Shown: in pieces, positions 54,994 to 64,000 of the stretch
Layout: each line of letters starts with the position of its first letter
How positions within the stretch are numbered: the stretch's first letter is position 1
Source of the DNA: Dryomyza anilis
Taxonomy: Eukaryota; Arthropoda; Insecta; Diptera; Dryomyzidae
Assembly (NCBI GenBank): GCA_951804985.1
Contig: OX638133.1
Location: 8,018,501-8,082,500 of the forward strand
Length of the DNA stretch: 64,000 bases
Direction of reading: 5' to 3'
The notes under the pieces: generated by a model
Databases searched by the model: none
What the model was told of the DNA's origin: nothing
What the model saw: the letters and a program-made list of their open reading frames with translations, nothing else
Made by a program: the position numbers and the translations under genes

Positions 54994-56095
54994 CACAGAA
55001 AAAAATGTGCATACATTTTATGTCTAGAGAACATAAAAATTTTGTTCTTAATATTTATGTATAAATTCTAATATTTATGAATTGTACATAATAATGATGA
55101 ATCCAAATATCTTAAGGACATTGATTTAACAACCAGATGCATATAATTTATGTATTATTTACATACAAATTTCTGATTTGGGGTTCTGAAGGGCTTGTAG
55201 AGTTGGTTTGTGTATAAGACATATTTTGTTTGGGAACAAACTATATAATCGAATATTCGAACATCGATATTCGAAATATAATCGAAAATATTTGAAATCG
55301 AATATTTTCAGTCGAATATACAAGTGTATACAATTCGTTGGTTTTATTTCGTAAACATTTGTATTCAAATAAGCATTTTATTGAATATATGTTAAGAAAA
55401 CGAATGCGTAACAACAGAAATTAATTTATAGAAGCAGAGCCGAAATCGATGGAGTCGGAGGAGAAGAACTTGGTGTTGGGAAAATATATGGTATAGTGTA
55501 AAGGTAAAAGTGTAAGATAAATAATATAATTGAAATAAATAAAATATATAAATCACAGCTCGGTACAGAATATTTTTTTTTTAAATAATATTAAATAATG
55601 TAAAATATTAAATATGTAAAATTACATAAATGTTGAGATTGTGTGCATAAAATGTATGAACATGTGTACATAAAATAAAGGGTTTTTCAAAAAGAGCGCT
55701 ACAAAAGTTTTTTCCAAGGGTTCTTCTACAGGGACGCTACAAAAGTAGAGCTCTTTTGATATTTCTCTTCAGTAAGGTTTGCCATTTCATGATGGAAAGA
55801 TATACGAGCCAACAACGAGTCAAAATTATTAAAATTTACTACCGAAATTCGAATTCGTATATCTTTCCATCATGAAATGGCAAACCTTACTGAAGAGAAA
55901 TGTCAAAAGAGCGGCAAGAAGTAAGGCGTCGTTTGCTGTCCCTGTCGATCTACTTTTGTAGCGTCTCTGTTGAAAAACCCTTTATATGGAATTAATACAT
56001 TAATACGATGAAATTGGTCCTTGGTTGAGGTACTCGACAAAATACATAAAATAAATGTACAAATACATAAATGTTAAGACTTTCTTTTTTCTGTG
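54994..56095. mobile_element. Family A3: TA-flanked element with CACAGAAAAAA ends, carrying family F
   Basis: It starts CACAGAAAAAAATGTGCATA and ends TTTCTTTTTTCTGTG, with TA at 54992-54993 and 56096-56097. The termini match family A, but the interior differs (ACATTTTATGTCTAGAGAAC, repeated ATAAATGTACAAATACATAAA words). A cluster of TCGAATAT/ATATTCGA words sits at 55245-55325. Family F is inserted at 55680-55980. No coding frame. Confidence 0.85.
55680..55980. mobile_element. Family F foldback MITE, copy 2
   Basis: Like copy 1 it opens with a doubled terminus (GGGTTTTTCAAAAAGAGCGC, then GGGTTCTTCTACAGGGACGC). It continues with CATTTCATGATGGAAAGATA and the complementary arm ending GTTGAAAAACCC. 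The arms are near-perfect inverted repeats. Confidence 0.88.
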
Positions 56096-56097
56096 TA

Positions 56098-56921
56098 TGA
56101 GATGTCCATTCAACCCTTCGGTAACTTTAGATAGGTCTAAATGTATCTCGTGTTTTCTCTGCGTGTTTAAATTGACAGTTTTTGTCATATAAAGGGGACA
56201 GAACAGGATCGATTTAAATTGTTTCCCGTAGATGAAAAATGGGAGAGCAGAGGCAAAAATGGACGAGGTCTACGCTCCCTGAACTGGGTGATGAAGACGT
56301 ATTTTATTTTACACCAGCTTGTTGGTAGCCTAATTGGTTAATACAACCGCTGCCTATGATATTGAAATATTTACGATGGTGGGTAAATAAGTAGCTGAAA
56401 GTAAAAAGATATATTTTTGTCACACCCAAATCAAACATTTTGTTTGTCAAGAGGTATCTGTCAAAGAGTAAAACGATCACAACATAAAGAAATGAAACGC
56501 TGGTAAGACTTTTGGTCGAATTAAGAAGATGAAACAAACGTATATTTGAGGGCCACAAAAATCGTATTATTTGTAGGGCATCAAAAAATTAAAGAATTGT
56601 TGAACGTAGTGTATCGATCTAAAAGGAGACTGTATTGAAAAATAAAATTCAAACTTTCAGGGACTTATGGACCCACCCTCGTATGTGGTGCTTTGTGGCA
56701 AAGTTGAGATTCTTTGAAGTTGTGACATTTATCAACGTTCGTGTCAGCGTATTTGTTGATCGTTTTTCCACATAATTTTAAATTCTGTTTCGTTTCTGAC
56801 TAAATAACTTCAATAATTTAAAAAAAATATATATTTCATTCAATATATTATACTTCATTACGATTATATTCATCATTGAACTTAAAAATCAAAAAAAAAT
56901 GTAAATATCGCACACATGGTG

Positions 56922-56953
<32 letters not shown>

Positions 56954-58187
56954 AAAGTGGTAAAGTACTTTGGCACCGTAAAAACCTACATAATTCCTTA
57001 ATCATTGTAAAAGTGGGTAAACTATTCCAGCTGACAACAACGTACCAAAACAAGGCGTTTTGATTACAACCTTTGAAATTTTTATATTTTTTAATATGAA
57101 AACTACGCAAAACACACCTTGTTTGGAGCACCACGTGTCAGAGTGCGTGTGAGTATGCCTCACAATATACGATACATACGCATCCTACTATAAAATATAC
57201 GAGGTATTTTTATTTTTTGTGCCTAGCGCATCCCACCAGCAACGACCACGAACATTTTATCCTTGCGCGCTAAGTTTTCTGTTAAATTTCTTTTTTTATA
57301 TTTTTCATATGCTTTCTTTGTTTTAACTAAAAACTATGCAAAGCGGCGTAAAATTGCTAAACCAACGACGACGACAACGATGACGATGACGACAATAACA
57401 ACAAGAACAAGTAGAACCATAACAACACATAGTAGTTGTATCCATTGGATACCCGCTGGCACACACACAGTAGAAAGATACTTGTTGTATGTGTGGCAAA
57501 ACCGCCAACAGTTACAAACAATTTGCATTAACGACATAAATTTATATATGTCAGCCGCAGACAGACGGACATATACACTGCAAAAGACAGACTGGCAGGC
57601 AGGCAGATAGTTGGGCAGACGGACGAACGTATGGACGGAGCGCAGACAGACACGCATGGCCGGAAAAAAGGCGTTTTAAAGGCAGCGCTGGAAAAAGTGT
57701 CATCTATCTCTATATCTTCCCCCGGTTATTCGTAACATATTCCAGCGCGTTCTTCCTTTTTTAGCACAATTCTCTGTTAGGTTTTTTTATTTTAATTTTT
57801 TTTTTCATATAAAGTTTAAAATGCATTCAACTTGTTTTGTGAACATTGTCAATCGCACACTTTTTTTTAATTTTATATTTTTTATTTTTTTAGTTTTTGT
57901 TAGTTTTATGTTGAAGTTCACATAAGCGCACATATAAATGGTTATTTATTTAATATGCTAATAATTTATGCATGGGCCACGCGTATCCACGGTAAGTCTC
58001 ACGAGTTAGACGTTGAGTGGTTTGTTGTTTGGAAATATTCTTCTAATTATGTAAACTTTATGAGGTAATGAACATTAAATGCGCTTACTGCATTTGAAAT
58101 AAATGGGGTAACATTGAAGGGTAAATTTTTCGGAAATTGGAAAATTTCTGTTAATAGATCAAGCGCTATTGATTTTGTCTACTACTT
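56098..58187. other. Presumed intronic DNA with low-complexity patches
   Basis: T29 homopolymer at 56922-56950. A balanced region at 57220-57670 contains ACGACGACGACAACGATGAC-type and AGACAGAC-type runs, which generate Thr-rich and antisense Val-rich frames of 61-115 codons that I reject. A donor-like CACG/GTAAGT occurs at 57993 without an upstream exon. Possible regulatory DNA. Confidence 0.4.
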
Positions 58188-58483
58188 CACAGAAAAAAAA
58201 TGTACATCATATTGATGAATTCCGTTCTGGAAACCATGATTCATTGTATTGAAGAAACATGCATAATATTAATGAGTAACGACATCAATGCTATGAATGC
58301 GATCATAAATATGATGAACGCTTGGTAACAGTCGAAAAAGTCTTCTTCAATATGATGAACTGTATGTGATGAATACGTTTCATCATATTAATGAACATCA
58401 TAAAATTCAACACATATATATAATATTAAAGAATGGTATTTATTGTTCGTTCATTTTTTGCCATACTTCTCAGTTCTCAAGTA

Positions 58484-59241
58484 CACACAAAAAATTTTAC
58501 CAACTACCAGGATTCATTATATTGATAAATTCATTCATTGAATTAAAATCGTATTTTTTAAATGTTTCTCATTTTCAATATTTCTTTAAAATTTCAAACA
58601 CAAATTTGTCTTCATTTACACATTTATGTATTTATAATTCTTAAAGTATTTATAATATTGAATTACTAATTATGCGAAGACTCCATTTCATCATATTAAT
58701 TAATCAGTGTACATCATATTGATGAAATTTGATCAACAAACAATATTAATTTAAAAATCATAAATCTTATTATTATAATTACATAAATGTTTAAATGGAG
58801 ACCAATTTTTGTTTGAAATTTTTTGATGTAAAAAATATTAAAAATGAAAAACACTGAAAAAATACGATTTTAGTTCAATGAATGAAATCTTCAATATGAT
58901 GAATACTGGTAAAGGATTTTTCAACAAGGACGCTACAAAAGTAGAGCGACAGGGACAGCAAACGACGCCATATTTCTTGACGCTCTTTTGACATTTCTCT
59001 TCAGTATGGTTTGCCATTTCATGATGGAAAGATATACGAATTCGAATGTAAGTAGTAAATTTTAATAATTTCGACTCGTTGTTGGCTCGTATATCTTTCT
59101 ATCATGCAATGGCAAACCTTACTAAAGAGAAATGTTAAAAGAGCGGCAAGAAATATGGCGTCGTTTGCTGTCCCTGTCGCTCTACTTTTGTAGCGCTCTT
59201 ATTGAAAAACCCGGTAGTTGGTGAAATTGTTTTTTTGTGTG
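58484..59241. mobile_element. Family A2 MITE, copy 2, carrying family F
   Basis: CACACAAAAAATTTTACC to TTTTTTTGTGTG, flanked by TA at 58482-58483 and 59242-59243 within family A. Inverted arms match the 6.6-kb copy. The right arm is broken at ACTGGTA by family F and resumes as GGTAGTTGGTG. Confidence 0.9.
58912..59212. mobile_element. Family F foldback MITE, copy 3
   Basis: AAGGATTTTTCAACAAGGAC to TTATTGAAAAACCC, arms complementary through CTACAAAAGTAGAGCGACAGG and CATTTCATGATGGAAAGATA. GGTA flanks it at 58908-58911 and 59213-59216. The intact A2 copy (ACTGGTAGTTGG) provides the empty site, so the duplication is TA or GGTA. This copy has a single, not doubled, left terminus. Confidence 0.9.
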
Positions 59242-59860
59242 TAGTATTGTATGTGATTTCTTATATAATGCTTGCTCGACATGCATTGGTTAGAAAAATG
59301 TTTTGTAATATATTTATTTATAAATACAACTTGTTATTAATAAAAAGTTGTAATTATAAAAATATATAGTTATTAAAAAATTTTGTTTTTTTGTGTATAC
59401 ATTTTTTTTTTTTTTAAATTATCGATTTTTTTTTTAACTTTTTCTAACTTTTTTTAAGGACATAAAAAAAAATAAAAAAAAAATGTATAATATATATATA
59501 TTTTTTTTTTGTAACATTAAAAAATATATTTATCAATATGACGATTCAAATTCATTGTATTGAATATTTCGTTCATCAATAAATTGAATACGTTCTTATA
59601 TATACCTATAATGAATGCATGATGATGATTATGTTAGTTGGAGAAAAATTCATAATATTTATGAATAAATTCATCATTTTGATGAATTTTTTCTTTGTTA
59701 TGAATGCAAACCAATCTGCATGAAAATGAAATACTGGCCGTTTGTTTCTACATACTGGCATATATATATATATATATTGAAAACAATATAAAGTCCTTCT
59801 AAGAAACCTTTATTTTTGCGAGCCGATATCTCGTACTTTAATTTAAAACTAGTTTTAAGC

Positions 59861-60197
59861 GTCGGTAGCTCGCCTGGTTAGTGCGATGGACTACGAGCGA
59901 AAAAGTTGCTGGTGCGTTCGACTACGAACCGAAAGGTCCGCGGTTCGATCCCCAGCGACTGCCAACATCTTTTTCATAGAAAACATTTTTCTATGCGACG
60001 CTACCTCTCGGCAGTAAATGGGCAAATCTACGAGAGTAAAACATTGCCTATGAAAAGCTCTCACCCGCCGTTCGGATTCGGCAATAAACTGTAGGTCCCA
60101 CCAATTTGAGTACGAATATAACACGCACAGCTCAAATTGTGAGAGAGCTCGGCCGAAGTTCTATACAGGACTGTAGCGCCAAACTATTATTATTATT
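59861..60197 (+). mobile_element. tRNA-derived SINE (family D), long-head subfamily
   Basis: Head GTCGGTAGCTCGCCTGGTTA (box A) and GGTTCGATCCCCAGCGAC (box B). Between them the anticodon-arm region is expanded by about 30 bases, so GACTACGA appears twice. Body and ATTATTATTATT tail follow. The target duplication is AGTTTTAAGC/AGTTTCAAGC (59851-59860, 60198-60207), one mismatch. Box B is a perfect GGTTCGANNCC. Confidence 0.93.
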
Positions 60198-60207
60198 AGT
60201 TTCAAGC

Positions 60208-61021
60208 AGATCCGTTTGATAGATTTTAAGAAAATCCATCCAGTGCTGGTCGTATATTACTACATATAGTGCATACTATATTGGCCCATATCTTGATAAC
60301 TACACCTTGAAAATGTAGATCTTACATAAAATGTAAAGAAATCTCGGAGTGTTTTCCAAATTTTTGAATAAATATCTTCAAACTCTTTTGGCAATAAAGT
60401 GACGTATAAAATAAAATTGTTAAGAAATTATAACCCTGTAAAGAGTTGATTCATATTAAGTATATTTATATTTTGATTTTGGAAGAATATCTTGGAAAAT
60501 TTTTGTAACAATTTTAAGGCCAATGACATTGAATATTTACAATTTTGAATTCATCAATTAAAAAGTCGGAGAACCAAACAATTGAGTAAAAAAAATAATA
60601 CATCAATTAAATATATTTCTTTTTTTTCAATCACAAATAACAATCCCTTTAATATTTCTAAAAAATCTATAAACATTTCTTTATTAAATATCGAATAGAG
60701 CAGTGTCTACACTAATTTAGAGTTACGAACAATTCTACCCCGATATTTTATCATATCTTCCCGTGCAATTATTGCCGAAACAATTCTTCCTTGGAGTATT
60801 CATTCCCGACACAATTTTTCCCCGGGCAACAATTGTATCTCTGACAATTTATTTCGGGAAAATTCTTTTCCGGACAGTTCATCCGAGTACAATTCGTCCT
60901 CGAACATTTCTTCCCCGGATAATTCTTCTTCGGTCAATTCTTTTCCAGACTATTCTTCGCCGCGAAAATTCTAATAGATAACGAGAATATTAATCTTCTA
61001 AAACTAAACATTAGTTTATAA
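60208..61021. other. AT-rich DNA and a degenerate minisatellite
   Basis: 60208-60735 shows nothing. From about 60738 to 60972 the motif GACAATTCTTCCCCG recurs in degenerate form about ten times at irregular 20-23 base spacing, producing a 72-codon frame rich in Phe, Arg and Pro. It resembles the GTAGAATTCTTTCCC minisatellite at 3.8 kb. Confidence 0.5.
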
Positions 61022-61325
61022 TAATATAATAGTTTGTCACTACAGTCCCGAGCTCTCTCATCATTTGAGCTGTGCGTGTTATATTTGTACTCAACCAACA
61101 GTTTATAGCCGAATCCGAACGGCGGGTGAGAGCTTTTGATAGACAATTTGACGTAGGTTTTCCATTTACTGCCGAGAGGTAGCGTCGCATTAATGTTTTC
61201 TATGAAACAGATGTCGCAGTCGCTGGGGATCGAGCCGTGGACCATTCGGCTCGTAGTCGATCGCACCAGCGACTTTTCGCTCGTTGTCCAACGCAATAAC
61301 AAAACGAGCAACCGACGCTTTATTA
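61022..61325 (-). mobile_element. tRNA-derived SINE (family D), long-head subfamily
   Basis: On minus the head reads GCGTCGGTTGCTCGTTTTGT ... CTGGTGCGATCGACTACGAG ... GGCTCGATCCCCAGCGAC, with the same expansion as the 59.9-kb copy. The body is diverged with small deletions (GAGCTTTTGATAGACAATTTG) and the tail ATAATATAATAG is intact. It may lack a functional box A. Confidence 0.88.
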
Positions 61326-61833
61326 TAAATATAAAATTATTAAAAATTAAAATTGAGCGTTATTCATTGAAGGTTTGTTAAGTTATCAACATCTTTCTAA
61401 TTTTTTGATAACATTTGCCATCGGATTCATGATATTTTTAATTTTTTGTTTTTTTTTTTTGTAGTGGTTGGATTTTTTCCAAATATTAGTTCATACATCA
61501 ACATCTCATTTCGTAACTGCTCTTTGTCCAATACAGTGATGAACTTTCATATAAAACTACGATTCCAATATTGTTATTGGTTTTCAACATTGTCATTGTA
61601 AAACCTATATATAACAATCTTGTCTATCTGGTTTTATACCATATCTGCCGAATGAAAATAATACCCAAAATAATTCAAAAGTTCCGTTGCTTCACAAAGG
61701 ATTATAATGTAATCCATCCAAACGTGAATATATTTGTGACACTGATTCCAAAAATTGAAATAGTTTTATCAAATAGGCTCCAATTTTTGAAGTAAATAGC
61801 ATTTTTCCTTTTCACAAAAGATTGCCCTTTTTA
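61326..61833. other. AT-rich stretch, no gene seen
   Basis: A 74-codon frame at 61571-61795 has no recognised domain. Confidence 0.4.
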
Positions 61834-62600
61834 AACCCTACACTAAGGGTGAAAGGGTATATTCAGTTTGGTACGCCATTTGTAACACCCAGAATGAAGC
61901 ATCACCGGTATGGAAAAGTATATTTATTCTCAATCAGTATGACCTCCTGAGTCGATTTAGCGATGTCCGTTGGCTAGATCGATCCATTGTGACCTGTGAT
62001 CTGACCATTTGTATTCAAATACCTAATATAAAATTTACATCTACAGATCGATTTTACTGTGTACGTGTTTAGATAAACTTTTTGGTCAAATATATATTGA
62101 TTTCATGCTGAAATACATGAAAATAATGTAAAGTTGTTGGTTTTTATTCGACCTTAAAATGGAGTAATGCAAAAACTAATTTGTCGGGCTCTAGGTCTAC
62201 CAAATGCAATATGCATTTTGCACTGGTTCAAAAAACCACAACAGTAATTGACAAAAAACCAAAATCTGGTTGGCCGACCGTAAAGCTGTTTCGGAAGCAG
62301 CCAAGCTTCCTCATCAGCGGTCTTGTGAGCAGTTTGTGCTTAGCTAAACCTAAACTTCACTTTGTATAATGAACATAATGCGAATTCAGTTCTGCACAAA
62401 GTGACGAATAGGCAAGCAGCAAAAACTGCACCAAGTTTAATTGTTGTCAATTACTGTAGTTGTATTGCATTATGCATTTGGTAACCCTAGAGCCCGACAA
62501 ATTAGTTTTTGCATTACATGAAAATAATGTTTTCTCGCGAAACGACTTGTGGTTCTCAAAAAAAAAAAATCGAAATTCGGTACACCTACCCAAAGCAAAT
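61834..62600 (+). mobile_element. HINE, 3'-truncated, split by another element
   Basis: 5' end ACCCTACACTAAGGGTG, core CAGTATGACCTCCTGAGTCG, and a lost microsatellite (GATGTCCGTTGGCTAGATC). It continues to AATACATGAAAATAATGT, is interrupted at 62130-62515, and resumes as TTTCTCGCGAAACGACTTGTGG to GGTACACCTACCCA. The 3' hairpin is absent. Confidence 0.85.
62130..62515. mobile_element. Insertion with about 32-bp inverted repeats and a long target duplication
   Basis: GTAATGCAAAAACTAATTTG...CGGGCTCTAGG at 62164-62195 is inverted at 62486-62517. ACATGAAAATAATGT (HINE sequence) is duplicated on both sides (62115-62129, 62516-62530), an unusually long 15 bp. The left arm is preceded by 34 extra bases (62130-62163) without counterpart on the right. 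Either one end has an added tail or two insertions are combined. A 62-codon frame inside has no assignable domain. Confidence 0.7.
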
Positions 62601-64000
62601 TTCTTTCGCTAGATTAATAAATACCACAATAAATTCATAATTTTCTTGGAAGATTTTAAAGAACTACATAGACAATTTATATAACATTTTTCCCACAAAG
62701 TTTTTCAATGACGCCATTTTCGAACTCAGCGATATTTTGACTTTTGCATTGTAATATCGGATTTAAAAAATAAGAGCTTTTATAATGAAAACTTTTAAAT
62801 ATACATAAATTTAAAAACTTAAATAAATTATAAAAAAAAAACGATATAAATTGAGCTATAATCCGAGTTTTTGAATAAACGTAAAATTTGTTTATTCAAA
62901 AACTCGGAAATAACGCATTACGCTACGCTATAAATCCGACATTTAACTTTGACTCCGCTGTCAAACATAACAAAATGTTGACTTATACCACAATAAATTA
63001 AATCAACACCCTGGCAACAGTACCACTTAAACTTTTATCTAATCGGCTTAAATTAAGTTAAAACTGTCCAAATGTCCCATAAAATCAAAAAAAAAAACAC
63101 CAACCTGACGAAAATTTTCTACTTACTTATTTAATATGCAAATCGTATGATTACCTTTTTACCTTTTTTTTAACAAGAGAACATAAAAGTCATATACGTT
63201 ATGATTACATGACAAATAGTGGGAATTTTATTTGCAAAACTACACAAAATAATTTTAGATTAAATTTACAACTACCAGGACATGCCCAACTATGGCAAAC
63301 AACCAGAAAGTTACAACGTACTACACAAGGGACCAACATGTTCAAGGGAAAAAAGAGACCTACGTACCGGACACGCACACAGGAAACGTCAAAACCACAC
63401 AAAAATGTAAAAATACATCAGAAATAATGTAATAGTACGTGGTAATCAGCTTATCATAATTACGACGAGATTAACTTAAGTAAAAGCAACTAAAAATGAC
63501 GCTGATTAGCAAAGCACAAGGAAACTAGTAGGCGCTATAGGACCAAATGGAAAAAATTATAATTGTTGGTCTCGTGTTGACGGATGAAATGCCCAAAATG
63601 ACTAATGAATGCGCTAAAATTAAATACAAAAGAATGAATGAATATGGGGTGGAGTGGTGGTGTATGAAGAGAATAGGAAAAAAGTTGCTACGTGAAAATA
63701 AATAATTGAGAGAACTTGATTAACTTCATTAGCAAATGGTACTGGATTTGCGAAAGATGAAAAAGTGCCTTAACGATGTGGAGGTGACAAAATACCGAGA
63801 CAGACAGTCTAATGACAAAAATTTTAATGATCTGTGATATATTTTGTGCTGGATTTTAAGATAATATGAAATTGTGGAATACCAAAAAAAGTTAAATATT
63901 TAAAGAAAAGTTTAATTTTGAAATTGTGAATTAGATGAACAATTTAAGACACTCATTTACATAAGTTTGTAAATCTAGGTTTAATTGTAAAAACCTATTA
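62601..64000. other. AT-rich right edge with a perfect hairpin
   Basis: CCGAGTTTTTGAATAAAC (62863-62880) and its perfect complement (62890-62907) form an 18-bp stem with a 9-base loop. Weaker outer arms (TATCGGATTTAAA near 62756, TATAAATCCGACATTT near 62930) suggest a foldback element of about 190 bp. The remaining kilobase has a 72-codon frame (63209-63427), basic and Thr-rich, of no recognised family. Confidence 0.5.

Larger units (their letters stand above)
58188..59697 (+). mobile_element. Family A element containing A2, which contains F
   Basis: It starts CACAGAAAAAAAATGTACATC and has the left half to TTCTCAAGTA (58483). It resumes at 59242 with TAGTATTGTATGTGATTTCT, then GCTTGCTCGACATGCATTGG, the central palindrome TTATTAATAAAAAGTTG, T runs and the right half to a degenerate terminus at about 59697. 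The interruption is A2 (58484-59241). Confidence 0.87.

Noticed and set aside
57263..57657. 115-codon Thr-rich plus frame and 107-codon Val-rich minus frame
   Set aside because: They derive from ACGACGACAACGATGAC-type and AGACAGAC low-complexity sequence. No domain and no conserved start.
59861..59975. Functional tRNA gene
   Set aside because: Boxes A and B are good, but the anticodon arm is expanded, the acceptor stem does not close, and the sequence continues into a shared SINE body with a target duplication.
62181..62369. Hint of a Tc1/mariner-type helix-turn-helix (KPKSGWPTVKL)
   Set aside because: The similarity to the GRP-type motif is a few residues in a 62-codon frame inside a MITE. 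It is too weak to claim a transposase remnant.

Overview
The window reads as nuclear DNA of a fly (order Diptera, probably a higher, calyptrate-type fly). It is very AT-rich and gene-poor, and it is crowded with small non-autonomous transposons. The lineage call is an inference. It rests on mini-me/DINE-1-type Helentron-derived repeats with a TA-rich core and a GTCY microsatellite, arthropod-type initiator (TCAGT) core promoters, and a CR1/Jockey-like LINE. No bacterial, viral or organellar gene was seen. Most long open frames are by-products of A/T runs or of multiple-of-three tandem repeats and are not genes.

Host gene content is small. The best evidence is a 107-bp exon at 47324-47430 (+). 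It sits between a polypyrimidine/CAG acceptor and a GTGAGT donor and encodes a start codon plus a signal-peptide-like leader. About 7 kb upstream, a GC-richer island (39480-40060) carries initiator and TATA elements, a 58-codon reading frame and a GTAAGT donor, and looks like a first exon. A second possible first exon (initiator at 4788, CAG/GTGAGT donor at 4988) lies near the left end. I infer the 5' part of a long-intron gene for a secreted or membrane protein transcribed on the + strand, with its remaining exons outside the window or unrecognised. Less repetitive islands (about 5.9, 8.3, 12.3-12.8, 14.8, 22.0-22.6, 25.5, 29.6-30.2, 36 and 57.3 kb) could be regulatory DNA.

Repeats fall into families defined here by comparing copies. 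(1) Family A and relatives (A2, A3) are palindromic AT-rich elements with CACAGAAAAAA or CACACAAAAAA termini next to TA. (2) Family D is a tRNA-derived SINE of about 310 bp with at least eight copies, two head types and clear 9-15 bp target duplications. (3) HINE copies are Helentron-derived elements with ACCCTACAC/GTGTAGGGT subterminal repeats and a 3' hairpin. (4) Family F is a near-perfect foldback of about 300 bp (3 copies). (5) Families B, C, G and H are smaller dispersed repeats. (6) Single copies include a 166-bp Harbinger-like MITE, a 105-bp hAT-like MITE, a 482-bp solo LTR and two decayed LINE copies.

The most informative structure is nesting. At 23-25 kb an A element contains SINE D and element B, and B contains element C. 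At 58-59.7 kb A contains A2, which contains F. At 17.8-19.4 kb A contains a HINE. At 41 kb a HINE contains a MITE. At 49-54 kb two copies of a long repeat (H) carry different insertions and act as empty sites for each other. These layers give a relative order of transposition that can be read within one locus.
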